The notes below the pieces were generated by a model, which was not told the origin of the DNA, ran no database searches, and saw only the letters and a program-made list of their open reading frames with translations. Shown piece after piece: positions 1 through 10,712 of a stretch of DNA of 64,000 nucleotides. A program made the position numbers and the translations under genes. The first letter of the stretch is position 1. The number at the start of each line of letters is the position of its first letter. Source of the stretch: Plantago major (Eukaryota > Streptophyta > Magnoliopsida > Lamiales > Plantaginaceae); the NCBI GenBank assembly GCA_026545765.1, contig CM048840.1:6855765-6919764 (forward strand). Reading direction: 5' to 3'.

Positions 1-1997
1 CACAAGGGGAGATTTTATTGGGGATGTCCACTACATGGGTTTTCTGAGTGGTCTGGCGATGAAGAAACTGTGCAAAGCAACCAAAGTGGAGAATTTATCC
101 AAGCTAAGCTGTTAAGTGAATTTGTGCAGCCTATATTCATGCTTCAAGAGGGCAAAATGTGCAACAAGAAGAAGAGGAAATTGGACAAGTACATGATGAA
201 GCTATGCAAGAAGATAGGCAAGTACTCATGCCACAAGTTTAAATGCTTCTAAGGTTTCATCCTTACTTCTTAGCAAGTAAACGTAACAATGCCTTGTGCT
301 ATCGTCAATAAAAGTAACAAAGTACTTTTTCCCTCCTCTAGTTTGCACAAACTTTAAATCACACAAGTCGTTGTGGATTAACTCTAGAGGAGTAGTGGTT
401 CTGTTCACTGAATGAAATGGTGTCTTAGTTAATTTTGCCTCCACACAAACTTCGCACTTAGTTTGAGAATCGAATTCAAAGGACGGCAAATGTTTCAATT
501 TAATTAACTTTCAAATAGCATTGTAGTTTGTATGCCCTAATCTATGGTGCCATAAATTAGAGAACTCAGACAAGTAGGTAGAATGCTTTATTTCATTGCT
601 CTCAAAGGAGCGAAGTACAAACATTACAGACATCTTAAAGAGCCCATCACTTATGTAGCCCTTTCCTACAAACTGACCATTCTTTAACATTACAAACTGA
701 CTAGACTCGAAAGTAATTTTGAAACCATCTTTGACCAACAGCGGTCCGGACACCAGATTCTTGCGAATATCTGGAACATGCATCACTTCAATCAGAATGA
801 GCTCCTTCCCATAAGTCATCTTCAGAACCACCCTTCCAACTCCTTTCACCTCCGAAGTAGCATCGTTCCCCATGAACAGCTTCTTATCCTTTACTGGAGA
901 GTAGGTAGAGAAAGCACCCTTGTCGGAACATATGTGGCGGGTTGCACCCGTATCCATCCACCATTGCCTTGGATTCTCAACCAGGTTAGCCTCCAAGACC
1001 ACAGCAGCAAAGGAATTGACCAAATCCTCCAACATAGGATCATCTTTTGCCTCAGCAACATTGGCCTTTTCCTTCTTGAGTTGGTTGCAGTCTGCCTTCA
1101 TAAGTCCAGGCTTCCCACAATTGAAGCACTTTCCCTTGATTTTCCTAGATGTTCCTGGATTCCCGGAATTCCCAGAATTCCCTTGAGATTCCACGTCCCC
1201 ATCACGCCGCTTGCGCTTCTTGTTGGAATTCCCCTTGGACTTTCCCTTAGAATCCACCAGGTGAGCCTTGGCATCCATGGGCTGCTTGCCTTTGACCAAA
1301 GCCCTGTGGTTGTCTTCCTGAATCTGAAGCTTGATGACCAACTCTTCAAGCCCCATTTCCTTGGTCTTCAACTTGAGATAACTCATGAACTCATTCCATG
1401 ATGGTGGCAGTTTCTCAATCAATAAAGCAACCAGAAACGACTCATTAGGCTTCATGCCCTCTTGTTCCAATTCGTGGAGACTCATTTGATACTCCAGAGC
1501 CTGATTCATCACAGACTTAGAGTCAGTCATTCTGAAGTTCAAAAACTTCCCCACAATGAACTTCTTTGCACCAGCATCCTGTGTGTAGTACTTCCTGTCC
1601 TGTTTCTCCCACAATTCCCTTGTGGTACTGACAGAGCAGAAGGCGATGTAGAGAGCCTCAGAAAGACAGTTCAGAATGTAGTCTTACACAGGAAGTCGAT
1701 GTGGACCCAAGCATCATAGGCCATTTGCCTCTTCCGGTTGTCGTCTTGAGCGGCCTGAACTTCCTCCGTAGCCATAGCATTTTCATCAATCTCCTTCAGC
1801 ACGGGCGGAGTAGGTGGATCAGCAGTGATGAAATTGGCCAGCCCGATAGTCACCAAATAGAACATCATTTTATGTTTCCACTGTTTGAAGTTTGTCCCCA
1901 CAAACTTCTCTGGCTTCTCCCCATGGTTAGTAGCAGCAACATTCACACGAACAGCATGTACTTCAATGGCAGTCAACATCTTCGATACAGTAAACAA
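1..1997 (-). pseudogene. copia Gag-Pol polyprotein fragment, frameshifted
   Basis: Translation starts at 1997. The first 108 residues are the N-terminal Gag region (GTNFKQWKHKMMFYL). The frame is lost near 1688, where one base seems to be missing, and resumes in another frame from about 1614. The second part is a UBN2-type Gag segment, then a lysine-rich stretch and a zinc knuckle at about 1090-1130, then the aspartic protease motif WWMDTGATRHICS, then the pre-integrase segment ending LWHHRLGHTNYNAI. A TGA at 511-513 interrupts the frame. The next segment (498-226) shows the integrase zinc-binding CEVC and the core start LIHNDLCDL. The knuckle reads CX2CX4LX4C, with Leu where His is expected. 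The rest lies off-window. An inactive element copy. Confidence 0.85.
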
Positions 1998-2139
1998 AGT
2001 CTAAGTTGTTGATTGTAGAGAGTGGGTGTATGAAGATGGTGTTCGAAACATAATGGAGAGATTAGTCTGCTGAGCAAAGGGTGGCCCTCGGTCCTTAAGA
2101 CTTTGTTTGCCCCGCTCTGGTGCCTACGGTTAATAGCAA

Positions 2140-2967
2140 CCAGTCTCCCAAGATAGAACAGCAGAGAGTTAGAATTCTAGCACTGAATTGCTAACTCGTC
2201 GAACTTGGCAGAATAGAAGATTCAAGCTTGTAGAAAGTATTAGAGAAGGAAAGAAGGATTGCAGTGTATTGAAATCCGATTCTGGGGGGTGTATTTATAA
2301 TATTGAAGAGTTGCAGTCTGAATAGATGTAGACTTTCGCGAACAGGTCCTTGCAGAGACAAAAATTCCAACGAACACACCTTTTGAATTTTTATGTTCAG
2401 TTACATCCCTTAGCGAATGGACAGATTCGTTCACAAGCAGCCCAAACGAATAGACACAACTGTTGGGCCTTTTCTGCTTCAGACTTTCTATTGGGCCTGA
2501 CCAAAACACAATATGTTTTTAGCCCAAAAAAGATTATAGTCAACTCCAGAGCATCATGACTCCACGGACCGGACCTACGACCCGGTCGAGACTGCCCGGC
2601 CTCACAGGTGGTCAAGTGAAGGAGCATCTAGCTCCTCCCCCCTTCCAAAACCATGGGTGCCCCAAGGGCCCAAACTATTAGCCCAAGTCTTGGACTATTA
2701 TGTAGTTCCTTCTTCCTCAATTTTAGCCATGTGGGACTTCTCCCATTCCAACTTTTGGCATTCCATACTCAATGCACCAACCAACAAACTTTGAGCTTCA
2801 ATTACTCTTTCACCTTTCAATGAATTTTAGTAATTCTTTCTCAAATATAATCCACTACTATAGTAGATTATTCACGTACAAAGAAACTTCATTTCTAACG
2901 TGTGGGGGGCCCATTGGTTTAGGTGCAAAGACATGGACTACCCTCATTGTAGACTAAAATTCTAACA
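2140..2967 (-). repeat. copia 5' LTR (inner boundary uncertain)
   Basis: The outer end at 2967 reads TGTTAGAATT on the minus strand. A matching inner end AATTCTAAC lies at about 2169-2177, with AG where a terminal TG (plus-strand view) is expected, so the LTR is roughly 800-840 bp. I could not find a clean tRNA-iMet primer site; the closest is a CCAGAGC-containing stretch at 2114-2124. Only one LTR is in the window, so its length cannot be checked against a partner. Confidence 0.6.
2291..2300 (-). promoter_or_regulatory. TATA box of the copia LTR
   Basis: The minus strand reads TTATAAATAC inside the LTR, a good TATA match about 300 bases upstream of the Gag start at 1997. This is the expected place for the element's own promoter. 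No transcript evidence is available. Confidence 0.5.
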
Positions 2968-3406
2968 GAAAGGTCTCGCCGCGGCGAGCAAAAATTTCGA
3001 AATTTTTTTGCTTGCACCTTTGGCAATTTCACATCGTGAAATTGAAACCCCAAGCCTCGACTCGGAGTTTCACGAGTTTCCTCATGTAGGTACAAGGGTT
3101 CTATACTCCCAAACATGCAAGAGAATAAATAACAAAAGCAGTAAAGGCATCCGCAATGTCTAAGGTCATAGATAAATAGTCTCAACGGTAAAGTAAACAG
3201 TTCAGCAGTATGAAGTGCAAGATAAAAGGACAACGTCTAAAGCAAGGAAATAAAAGTGCATTTGTTTAAAGTCGTTAGCTCGACATTCCCGGGTGACAAT
3301 CAATGGTACTTGATCTTCCCGGTCTTCTGAGCTCCCTTACTTCCCTGTGGGGAGAGTAAGTATACAGGGGACCTGTGTGTGCACTGATATCGTTCCTGGT
3401 TTCAAC
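2968..3406 (-). other. non-coding internal segment between Athila protease and the copia insertion
   Basis: No open frame of note is present. The stretch begins with the palindrome CTCGCCGCGGCGAG at 2975-2988. The same motif recurs several times in the Athila LTR (6515-6693), which ties this segment to the same element. Otherwise I see nothing recognisable. Confidence 0.5.
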
Positions 3407-5512
3407 CTACAGGAGTGAGTATGGCGTGGTGGTGGCTCGCAACTCACGTTGCTTGTCGTGTACCTCTATGGTGCAGGTACGGGCGTGAAGGTTGACAATC
3501 ATGCGAGTGGTCTTGATGAACGGTCGCCCAAGTAGCAACATATCCTTCTCCATCTCTTTGCCTTTGATCCGTGCCGACTCCACAACCACAAAATCAGCCA
3601 TAAAGGTATCCCCATCAAGCTCAATCGGAACATCCTCGACAACCCCCATGCACTTTCTCCTTGATCCATTGGCCAATGTGACGAAGCATTTCCTGGGTTC
3701 CAAACCCTTCAAATTGAGCTCCTCATATGTCACAAAAGTCATCAGGTTAACTGCTGCTCCCGTATCAACAATACCAGTCACCCCATAAGAGTTTCCTATC
3801 CCAACTACCAAGTCAAAGCTGTCGACATCACTGATGCTCTTGTCTGCTTTCTGGATCACTCTAGCAGTGGGTTTCACCCCAAGAACAGCCAGTTTTGCAC
3901 TCGCCTCCTCTACTGGAGTCGCAACACTGTACTTAAATACCTCATCTACTTCCTGTACCTCAACTATTTCTTGTGGCCTAGTCACCTGTGGTGCCTCAAC
4001 TTGGGCTACCGCTTTGTTCTGACCACAATTACAAGTGGTCACAACTGTCTTCACTATTCCCGGCTTATCGAATGATACCTCCACATCAAGAACCCTGTTG
4101 GTCTCTGCGGTAGCTGAAAGCTTACCCCTTTCTCTCTGCTGAAGATGTCCAACCAAATCGCCCAGAGTCTTCTCAAGCCGCCTCTGGGACTGCTTAATAC
4201 TGTCAAACCTCTGGTCGTTCCTGATCTGATTCTTCTGTGCCTCTGCCCAGAACCTTTCTGACCTCTCCATGTGATTAGGGATCTCCTAATCGGCATTACC
4301 CTGCACTCTCATAGGCTGAACTTGAGTCTGCTGAGTTGGAACTTGCTGGACCGGAACCTGTTGCTCCTGTGGCGCATTCTCGTAGAAGTTATTGCCATAG
4401 CTCAAGTTGGCACGGTTCGGGTTAAAAGTTTGAATTCTGGGCCCTCCTACGTTACCACCTTGGTTCCCCTGTAGTTCCCTTGTTGTCTAGTCTGTACCCA
4501 GTTGACTACCTCCGGAGTCGGGTTCTCATTCATAATCTCAGGAAGCCTACACATTGGCACCATGCCCAAAATTTCCGCACAGATTGCACCTTTCACTTAC
4601 CTGTGATGCCGGGGCTGTGACATTGCCAAGCATCCTCATCTCCTTGATCTGTTCGGCCAGGTCGCAGGTACTAGGTCCCGGCGCCTCTTCCACCAATTTC
4701 ACCTCTGCTCTCCTGGATCTTCCACGTGTTCCCTTAAGCTGAGAGATAGCGGACAGTTTCTCGAAGGCCTCATTCAATACTGCTGGAGATGCTGTAACTA
4801 TGGTCCCATTGACTGTCATATCCACCATATTTTGTGCCTCCCAGTCCAATCCCTCATAAAACTTGCAGCACAAATCCATCTCACTCATCCTGTGGTGAGG
4901 GAACTGAGAAAGCAAGTTCAAAAACCGTTCCCTAGCCTCGTAGAAGCTCTCATCGCTCATCTGCATGAACTTCTCTATCTGGGTCCGAAGCTGCCTAGTC
5001 TTCTCTGCAGGGTAGAACTTGTTCATAAATGCCCTGTAAAGCTCATCCCAAGTCCGGAAAGACCCTTCCTGCTGGTTCAGAAGCCAGCTCTTAGCCTTAT
5101 CCTACATGCACATAGGAAAAACCTTCTTCCTAATCTCCTCATCAGTAACGGTGATCTCCCTAACAGTAAGCGGGGTCCTAGCAATCAATGCCTCAAACTC
5201 TTTCAGGAACCTGATCACGTCTTCATTAGCCATCCCATAGTACTTGGGTTGGTCATGGAAGTGATAAGCCTTGATCTCCATGTTCCTGGCTTCATTAGAG
5301 AGCACAACAGCTGACCTCCCGGCCTTAATCCCACCAGGCTGCATGTAGGTTCCATAGGTGATCTCAGGCACCTCAGCAATTGGTTAGTTAATTTCTGTGT
5401 TTCTTGCCATTTCGATTGCTGCTAAGTTCTGTCTCATGAGCTGACGAATGTGTCTATCGATCTCGTTCACTGGAGCTTGCAAAGGTGTTCCTCGTGATCT
5501 CCTGCCAAGCAT
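3407..5512 (-). pseudogene. Athila-like Gag-protease, broken by stops and frame changes
   Basis: A start codon at 5512 opens MLGRRSRGTPLQ and runs to an in-frame stop near 5386. The frame then continues (SNEARNMEIKAYHFHDQP) to another stop near 5100. The retrotransposon Gag core follows (FYPAEKTRQLRTQIEKFM, PHHRMSEMDLCCKFYEGL) with a CCHC zinc knuckle CNLCGNFGHGANVC near 4560. After more stops and a frame change, 4270-3407 encodes a 287-residue segment. It has a coiled Q/R-rich start (SIKQSQRRLEKTLGDLVGHL) and an aspartic protease with the active site GIVDTGAAVNLM and the later motif LLLGRPFIKT. Gag packages element RNA and the protease matures the polyprotein. At least two nonsense codons and one frameshift make this copy non-functional. 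Confidence 0.8.
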
Positions 5513-5639
5513 AAACCTGTAGTGAAATCTACACAATCAAAAACCTCGAAGAATCTTAGTTTTCGTTAGTGTAACACACAACATGTTGAAAAACAAACAA
5601 ATAAAAATTTGCAATCAACCGCTATAATAGGAATTGATT

Positions 5640-5656
5640 CCCCGGCAGCGGCGCCA
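5640..5656 (-). other. retrotransposon primer-binding site (tRNA-Asp type)
   Basis: The minus strand reads TGGCGCCGCTGCCGGGG, the usual primer-binding site of Athila-like elements, which matches the 3' end of tRNA-Asp. It lies five bases inside the LTR end at 5661, the normal place for initiating minus-strand DNA synthesis. Confidence 0.85.
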
Positions 5657-5660
5657 AATT

Positions 5661-6954
5661 TGATATGCTCAAATTACTACTTAAAGAACAAGTAGAAAGC
5701 AGTTGCTGTAAATAGACAATGATAACCACGAGGTCGTTCGCTAAGGAATCAATTAGGCAATCACAACGATTGAAAGCAAACAGTTACTTGTGAAACGATG
5801 TTGATTTGTTTGAATTTGAGTACTTCTAATAACTAGAAAACAGAAAATGCAATGTAGTTGATTTGAATGAGATAGAAAAAATACAGTAGTTATGATCAAG
5901 CAACGCTAATTCGCTCTAGGGATATGTTCATACTGTCACACGGTCGGTGTACATAAAACTATCAATTCAAACTTTACCAAACGAGTCTGAAGATATTTGA
6001 ACGAGAGTAATCGTGGGTCGTCAATCCACGATTCTTAACCAAAACGTTTTAGAGAATCTTTGAATGAGAGTATTGAATTGAAGGGTTTTTACGAAGATCT
6101 TTGAACGAGCCTAACCTATATGAACGATTTCAAGCCCTAGATGCGAATACGCAAAGCTATCACACAACTACCATGTTCGGAGTGATTTAGCTACTCATAA
6201 TCGAATCAAGGATTAAAGAATACAAGATATTGCTCATGATTAACATAAACAGAATGATAATCGCATGCAATCTCAAACAATTCGAAAAACAGAGTAAGAA
6301 CGAATTGAATAAGATAAAATAATAGAGATTTACCACAGTAATCAGGGATTCGATATCAATCCTTCGATGAATAATCAAAATCAAGCTCCAAATTGTTATC
6401 AATGTCAAAGTATGAATGTGGAGCTTTTTTTATGAACTAGGTTAAAAGAAGTCTGAAGGAAAGAAAACCAAATTCTAACAATATAGGGAAAACTCAATTT
6501 TGCCGAAGATGCCGTCTCGGCGCGGCGAAGGAATAGCTCGCCGCGGCGAGTCTTCTTTATTGCAATATATTGAGCACTCGCAGATTCTTGCCTTGGCGAG
6601 CCAAATGATTCGCCGCGGCGAACTCCATTCTTCAAAACATCCGGAGCCTCGCAGAATCTCGCCGCGGTGAGCCAAATGCTTCGCCGCGGCGAGGACAACA
6701 AAATTGGTTTCTTCTTCCAGCTTCTTGTACAAAACGAGACGAACTTCAAGAACACTTCGGATTACGATTTCTTCACTCGATTGACATCTAGCAAAGTCGT
6801 CTTCACTCCAAAATGTACCTAAAGGACAAAAACCTACAAAACACAAACAAAATACCAAACATAAAAACGCACCAAAACACTATAAAACTATGAATAAAGA
6901 CTAACAAAGACTGCTAGAAAGGACCAAATGAGACTCTAAAATATAGTCTCATCA
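5661..6954 (-). repeat. Athila-like 5' LTR, 1294 bp
   Basis: On the minus strand the LTR opens TGATGAGACT at 6954 and closes GAGCATATCA at 5661, giving TGAT...ATCA ends. The primer-binding site follows directly. The partner LTR is outside the window. A GC-rich block at 6515-6693 contains five near-copies of a 14-bp palindrome. Small open frames here are by-products of that GC-rich block, not genes. Confidence 0.8.
6515..6693. repeat. cluster of five TCGCCGCGGCGA palindromes in the LTR
   Basis: Near-perfect copies of a 14-bp palindrome lie at about 6515-6529, 6537-6550, 6609-6622, 6658-6671 and 6680-6693. The centre CCGCGG is kept in four of the five; the first reads GCGCGG. The surrounding DNA is much less GC-rich. 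Confidence 0.8.
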
Positions 6955-8440
6955 GCTATCCACCTGGCAGTTGCAGCCTTGACTTCCTCAACCCTACTAC
7001 AATGATGTGTATCATTCAATGCCTTTATTTTCATAGCTACCTTACCTTTTCCATGGAATGAATTAGCTTGAAGTCTCCAAGGACAACTATTAGAAGCACA
7101 ACTGACAATGATCCAACCCTCATCATTTCTGTCAAACCTAATCTACTTACCATTCTTGATTGAGTGATTCCTAATTGCTTCCCTCAACACCTTATTCCAA
7201 GGAAATACCAATCCAATTGAAAACTTAGGATCCTCCATGTCTGTAACAGGGTTAAACAGTGGGAACCCCATATATTCAAATGGTTGAGCAACCATTGCAT
7301 TGCTAGGAACTGACATTGTAGGTGTGGCATCAGTCCCATCAAAGTTAGCATTATCTAGCCCACCCAACCACTGGTGAACTTTGACACCATTGTAATATTC
7401 TGCAGTTTCATTTGTCAACTCAACACCACTATCATTAAATCCATCTGAGTTGACATAATCTCCTCCAATAGATTGCTCATCAAAGTCTGCTTCTCTTTCA
7501 TCCACCAAATGTGAGAACAACTCAGTATCAATATATTATTCTTCAACCACATGTTGTTTAGATGACTAACCACCACCACCACCTTGTTTAGAAGACGCAC
7601 CACCACCACCTTGTTTAGAAGTCTTAACACCACCACCTTGTTCAATTTCATCATCTTTCTCAGTCTCATATACATTCTCATCTTCTTTCTCAGTCTCAAA
7701 TCCACTCTCATCTTCCTCACTATCACTCCCCTCCCCTGCTCATCACCTCCCTCAAACTCACTCTCACTGCCATCTCCCTCACTCTCACTGCCATCATCTC
7801 CCTCAACTTCATCATTCAAGTGCTCCACAAACACACCTACTGAATCACTCTTATCAACAGAAAATCCCATACTACATGCATCTATATCAGTCTCAAGCTT
7901 TACCAACTCTTTGTAACAATTTATCCCACTCTTTGACATATAACAGTTCACAGTCTTAGGGTCAATGCCACACATAGAAACCATTGCTTTAACTTCTATC
8001 ATACTCATCTCATCATCAACATTACACCGATCAAAATGGGATACAACACCTCCATCATAATATGATTTTCCCTTTTTAAACTTCCCATGGTATTGCATCA
8101 CTACTGCAAAATTGAAGGACAGAGGGACTGCAAACAAGAAGAGTACAAAAATCAAAATTTTAATCTTTTATCGGGATTTTAAAACCATTCTAACAAAAAG
8201 AATCTTAAACTAACCAAATATACACATATTACAGAGACATAATCATCGAGAACACAAAATCCAACGAATTTAAATATGTTTCAGACTAAAAACAACACAT
8301 ATTAAGCCACAATTATCATCGACAACACCAAAACAGAGTTCTTTTCACGCTTCAAGTACGTCGACAAAAACAGGGATAGAACTTACCATACTCTGGAGCT
8401 GTGCGTCCAAACGGAATCCTAGTACCTGGACTCCATTTTT
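6955..8440 (-). pseudogene. MuDR-type transposase N-terminus, truncated and frameshifted
   Basis: A likely first exon runs from about 8439 (MSWKKWSPGTRIPFGRTAPE) to a GTAAGT donor near 8385. An acceptor near 8132 leads into FAVVMQYHGKFKKGKSYYDG, the PB1-like N-terminal domain of plant MULE transposases. An acidic Glu/Ser/Asp-rich linker follows; the frame shifts near 7740 and two stops occur near 7520-7570. The next segment (7520-6955) ends with FPWNKVLREAIRNHSIKNGK and then a CPWRLQA-like stretch, which is the plant MuDR transposase domain. The DDE catalytic core is missing because the Athila element interrupts the gene at 6955. These proteins cut and join element ends; this copy cannot. Confidence 0.75.
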
Positions 8441-8760
8441 TCCAAGACATCGGAATTTCGTCGGAGATGATCCATCGTCACAAGAATCAGTTTTTGAATT
8501 TCAGAGAGAATTGATTTTGGGGTTGAGAGTGGAAGAATTAGGGTTCAAACGTTTGGTTTGCCTTTGTTATATTGTTTCTCAGTCCATTTTGCCCTTAATG
8601 GCGCGTGAAAATCACGCAAATAGACGGCCAAAGTTAATGCCGTCCCAGATTTGGGCTGACTAAAACTGTTGACTAACGTTTTAGTGTCGAGTGAAAAAAA
8701 AAAGGTTATGGTGTAACTTCAAATTGAGCCAAAAGGTTCTGGTGTAAAGAATTTTTTTTT
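6955..8760 (-). mobile_element. MULE (Mutator-like) transposon, 5' part, cut by the Athila insertion
   Basis: Minus-strand transposase coding sequence runs from about 8450 down to 6955, where the Athila LTR starts. The right-hand flank (about 8570-8750) is non-coding and looks like a Mutator-type end: a stretch with paired TTAACGT/ACGTTTTAGT words and a final GGTTCTGGTGTAAAG. I could not fix the outer boundary or a 9-bp target duplication, because the other end of the element is off-window. Confidence 0.65.
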
Positions 8761-9994
8761 CTTAAATTAATATAATATTCAATTGAGATTTAGCCCTAAA
8801 ATTTGTTCTCTTTTTAAGATCTTTCGTTGAAAAGAAAGGAAAACATTTCAAATTCTGGAGATATCGAGTAAGAAGGGGAAAAGTTCCCAATATTGGATTT
8901 GAAAGGCAAACTTTGATTTCAAGGGATTTACTTTTTTAAGTTGCAAGTTACACACCGAGAGGCAGTTGGTAAACAAGTAAAGGCAGACAATTACTCTTTG
9001 CTATCTTCTTTGCATGCAAGCTGGCTGGATCTGACGGGTGTTTGGTAAGACGAATGTCGTTGAAGTCACCAATCACTCAACCATATTTAAATTTATAGAT
9101 TGGGAGCCTACAATTTCACACAAATATAATCAGTATAGTGGAAAGCTGACTCGGAGCTATCATTCTCTCCATATAATTATCATGGGCACTAGCAATTAAC
9201 CACACAAGTTGAATGAAATTATTCTAAAGCACTTAAAATCAAACAGTGAAAATCGGGGTTGAATATTCTAAAGCACTTAAAAGCACTTATCAAAGCTCAG
9301 TAAGCATGCAGAAACGTAATCATATTGTATTTAATTGCAAAGCTTATAAATAGTAAAGGTTTTGAAACAACTCGTACTATGCTACTCCCAACTTACTTAG
9401 TTTCAAACAACGTAACTGCCGTAAGCCCGTATATGTAATGCTCCAAAGTTTCAGAAAGTTTAAATGAATTGTGAACACTACTCATACAAACAAGGTGCAC
9501 TAATTTTTTCGGGAATCCATTTTGTAAGAACTCTAGTGTTAAGCATGCTGGCTCTATAGCGACTTTAGAATTGGTGACCAACTGGTAGGTATCTCGGTGC
9601 GCATGAGCGAGAACACATTGGGCGGAAAAAGTTATGTGTTGATACAATGAGACAAACATGTCATTAGGAGAGCAATTAGGAGTAAACCGCACCGGTTCAA
9701 AGGGTTGAGTCTCGATCGATTAGTGGTCAGGTCGTTACCGTCTAATTGGATATTAATAGGAGAGTTGTAAATGATAACCGCACCAGTCCAACTGATCGGT
9801 CATGTTTGATTATTAGAGTCGAATTTTGATGGATTAGTAGGTCGTAACATTGTCACTTTTTATAAAAGAAAGATCTAGCCAGAAGCATAAATTTTACTAC
9901 ATGACCGCTAATCCGCTATGACCTTCATTACCAATTACCAACAGGCAACAGTTTAAACCAGTCTTCTTCTCTGGCTGAGTCATTAACGGTCGCA
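8761..9994. other. intergenic stretch with one dispersed repeat copy
   Basis: No gene was recognised. It contains a short local duplication of ATTCTAAAGCACTTAAAA (around 9219 and 9266) and a copy of a dispersed repeat at about 9460-9740. The last part, just before the CstF-64 first exon, is presumably the promoter. Confidence 0.5.
9460..9740. repeat. dispersed repeat family, copy 1
   Basis: This stretch shares long similarity with 10470-10712: both have a GAA(C)...CTACTCAT(T) block, then AAGGTGCAC, then a closing GATTAGTGGTCAGGTCGTTA-type block. It has no coding potential. Its nature is not known; it is probably a transposon end or a non-autonomous element. Confidence 0.6.
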
Positions 9995-10469
9995 ATCGCC
10001 GCCACCGAATCGCAGTGCGTCTTCGATAAGTCGTAAATCCTACCACCCGCATATGTTACATTTTACGCTTCATCGCTTATTTATTTCCAGCTCAATTAGA
10101 TCTTGCCAATTAGATTAGGCCCTTTTTATTGCCCTAAACTGTTTCAATTCAATCCAATCTTTCGCGTTTGCGAGGACTCAATTGTTCATCGATTTTTAGA
10201 CAAAATTTGGCCTTTAGTGTTACATTGCTCTGCTAATGTCTTGTCACCTTCTTTGAAAGGGGTGTTCATGATCATGGTAACTTGGGGGTAGAAATAGTGG
10301 GATTTGATTCTTGTATTGGAGTTGGTTGTTTTTGGTCTGAACTATATTGAATTCTGTTTATAGACTGTCCTTTTTACAACTCACCGTCTTTTCATCGTGG
10401 AATGTACTCCCGTTGTTGGGTCCAAAAGTCTGATGGGGATTTTATGTAACGCCCGTCACTAGATTAGTT

Positions 10470-10712
10470 TTAGAGAGTTTAAAGTGATTGAGAACGCTAC
10501 TCATTGACAAGGTGCACCTTTTTTTTTTCCTTAAACTTTAAGAGGGCTTCCTACAATGGTTTGCCAACTGAGAAGTCTCACAGTTCGAGCACGAGTGAGG
10601 ACATATGTTGGTACAGCGGGCCAACATATCACTCAGAAAACAACCCATGAGTAATCGATCCGGCCCAAAGGGTCCGGTCTCTATTGATCAGTGGTCGGGT
10701 CGTTATATTTTC
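10470..10712. repeat. dispersed repeat family, copy 2, in CstF-64 intron 1
   Basis: This is similar to 9460-9740 in the same orientation: CTACTCATTGACAAGGTGCACC near the start and GATCAGTGGTCGGGTCGTTA at the end. It lies inside the 1003-bp first intron and has no coding content. Confidence 0.6.

Larger units (their letters stand above)
1..2967 (-). mobile_element. Ty1/copia LTR retrotransposon, 5' part, continuing off the left edge
   Basis: Read on the minus strand this is the 5' half of a copia element: an LTR at the right, a short leader, Gag, protease, the GAG-pre-integrase region and the start of integrase. Integrase, reverse transcriptase and the second LTR would lie left of base 1. The outer LTR end is sharp: the minus-strand sequence opens TGTTAGAATTTTAG at 2967, and the neighbouring Athila-like sequence begins at 2968. 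The order Gag, protease, integrase is typical of Ty1/copia rather than Ty3/gypsy. The copy carries at least one frameshift and one stop, so it is not autonomous. Confidence 0.85.
2968..6954 (-). mobile_element. Athila-like Ty3/gypsy retrotransposon, 5' part, interrupted by the copia element
   Basis: On the minus strand the order is LTR (6954-5661), primer-binding site, leader, Gag, protease, then non-coding sequence up to 2968, where the copia element starts. Reverse transcriptase and integrase are absent from the window and would lie beyond the copia insertion, off the left edge. Assignment to Athila rests on the Gag type, the protease and the primer site complementary to tRNA-Asp. The reading frames are broken, so this copy is dead. 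Its right LTR abuts MULE transposase coding sequence at 6955, which shows that it inserted into the MULE. Confidence 0.8.

Noticed and set aside
778..1401. 207-codon open frame on the plus strand
   Set aside because: It is antisense to the copia Gag region and has no family resemblance; a shadow of the real minus-strand frame.
6405..6858. Overlapping minus-strand open frames rich in Arg, Gly and Ser
   Set aside because: They lie inside the Athila LTR and result from the GC-rich palindrome cluster, which is free of stops by composition.
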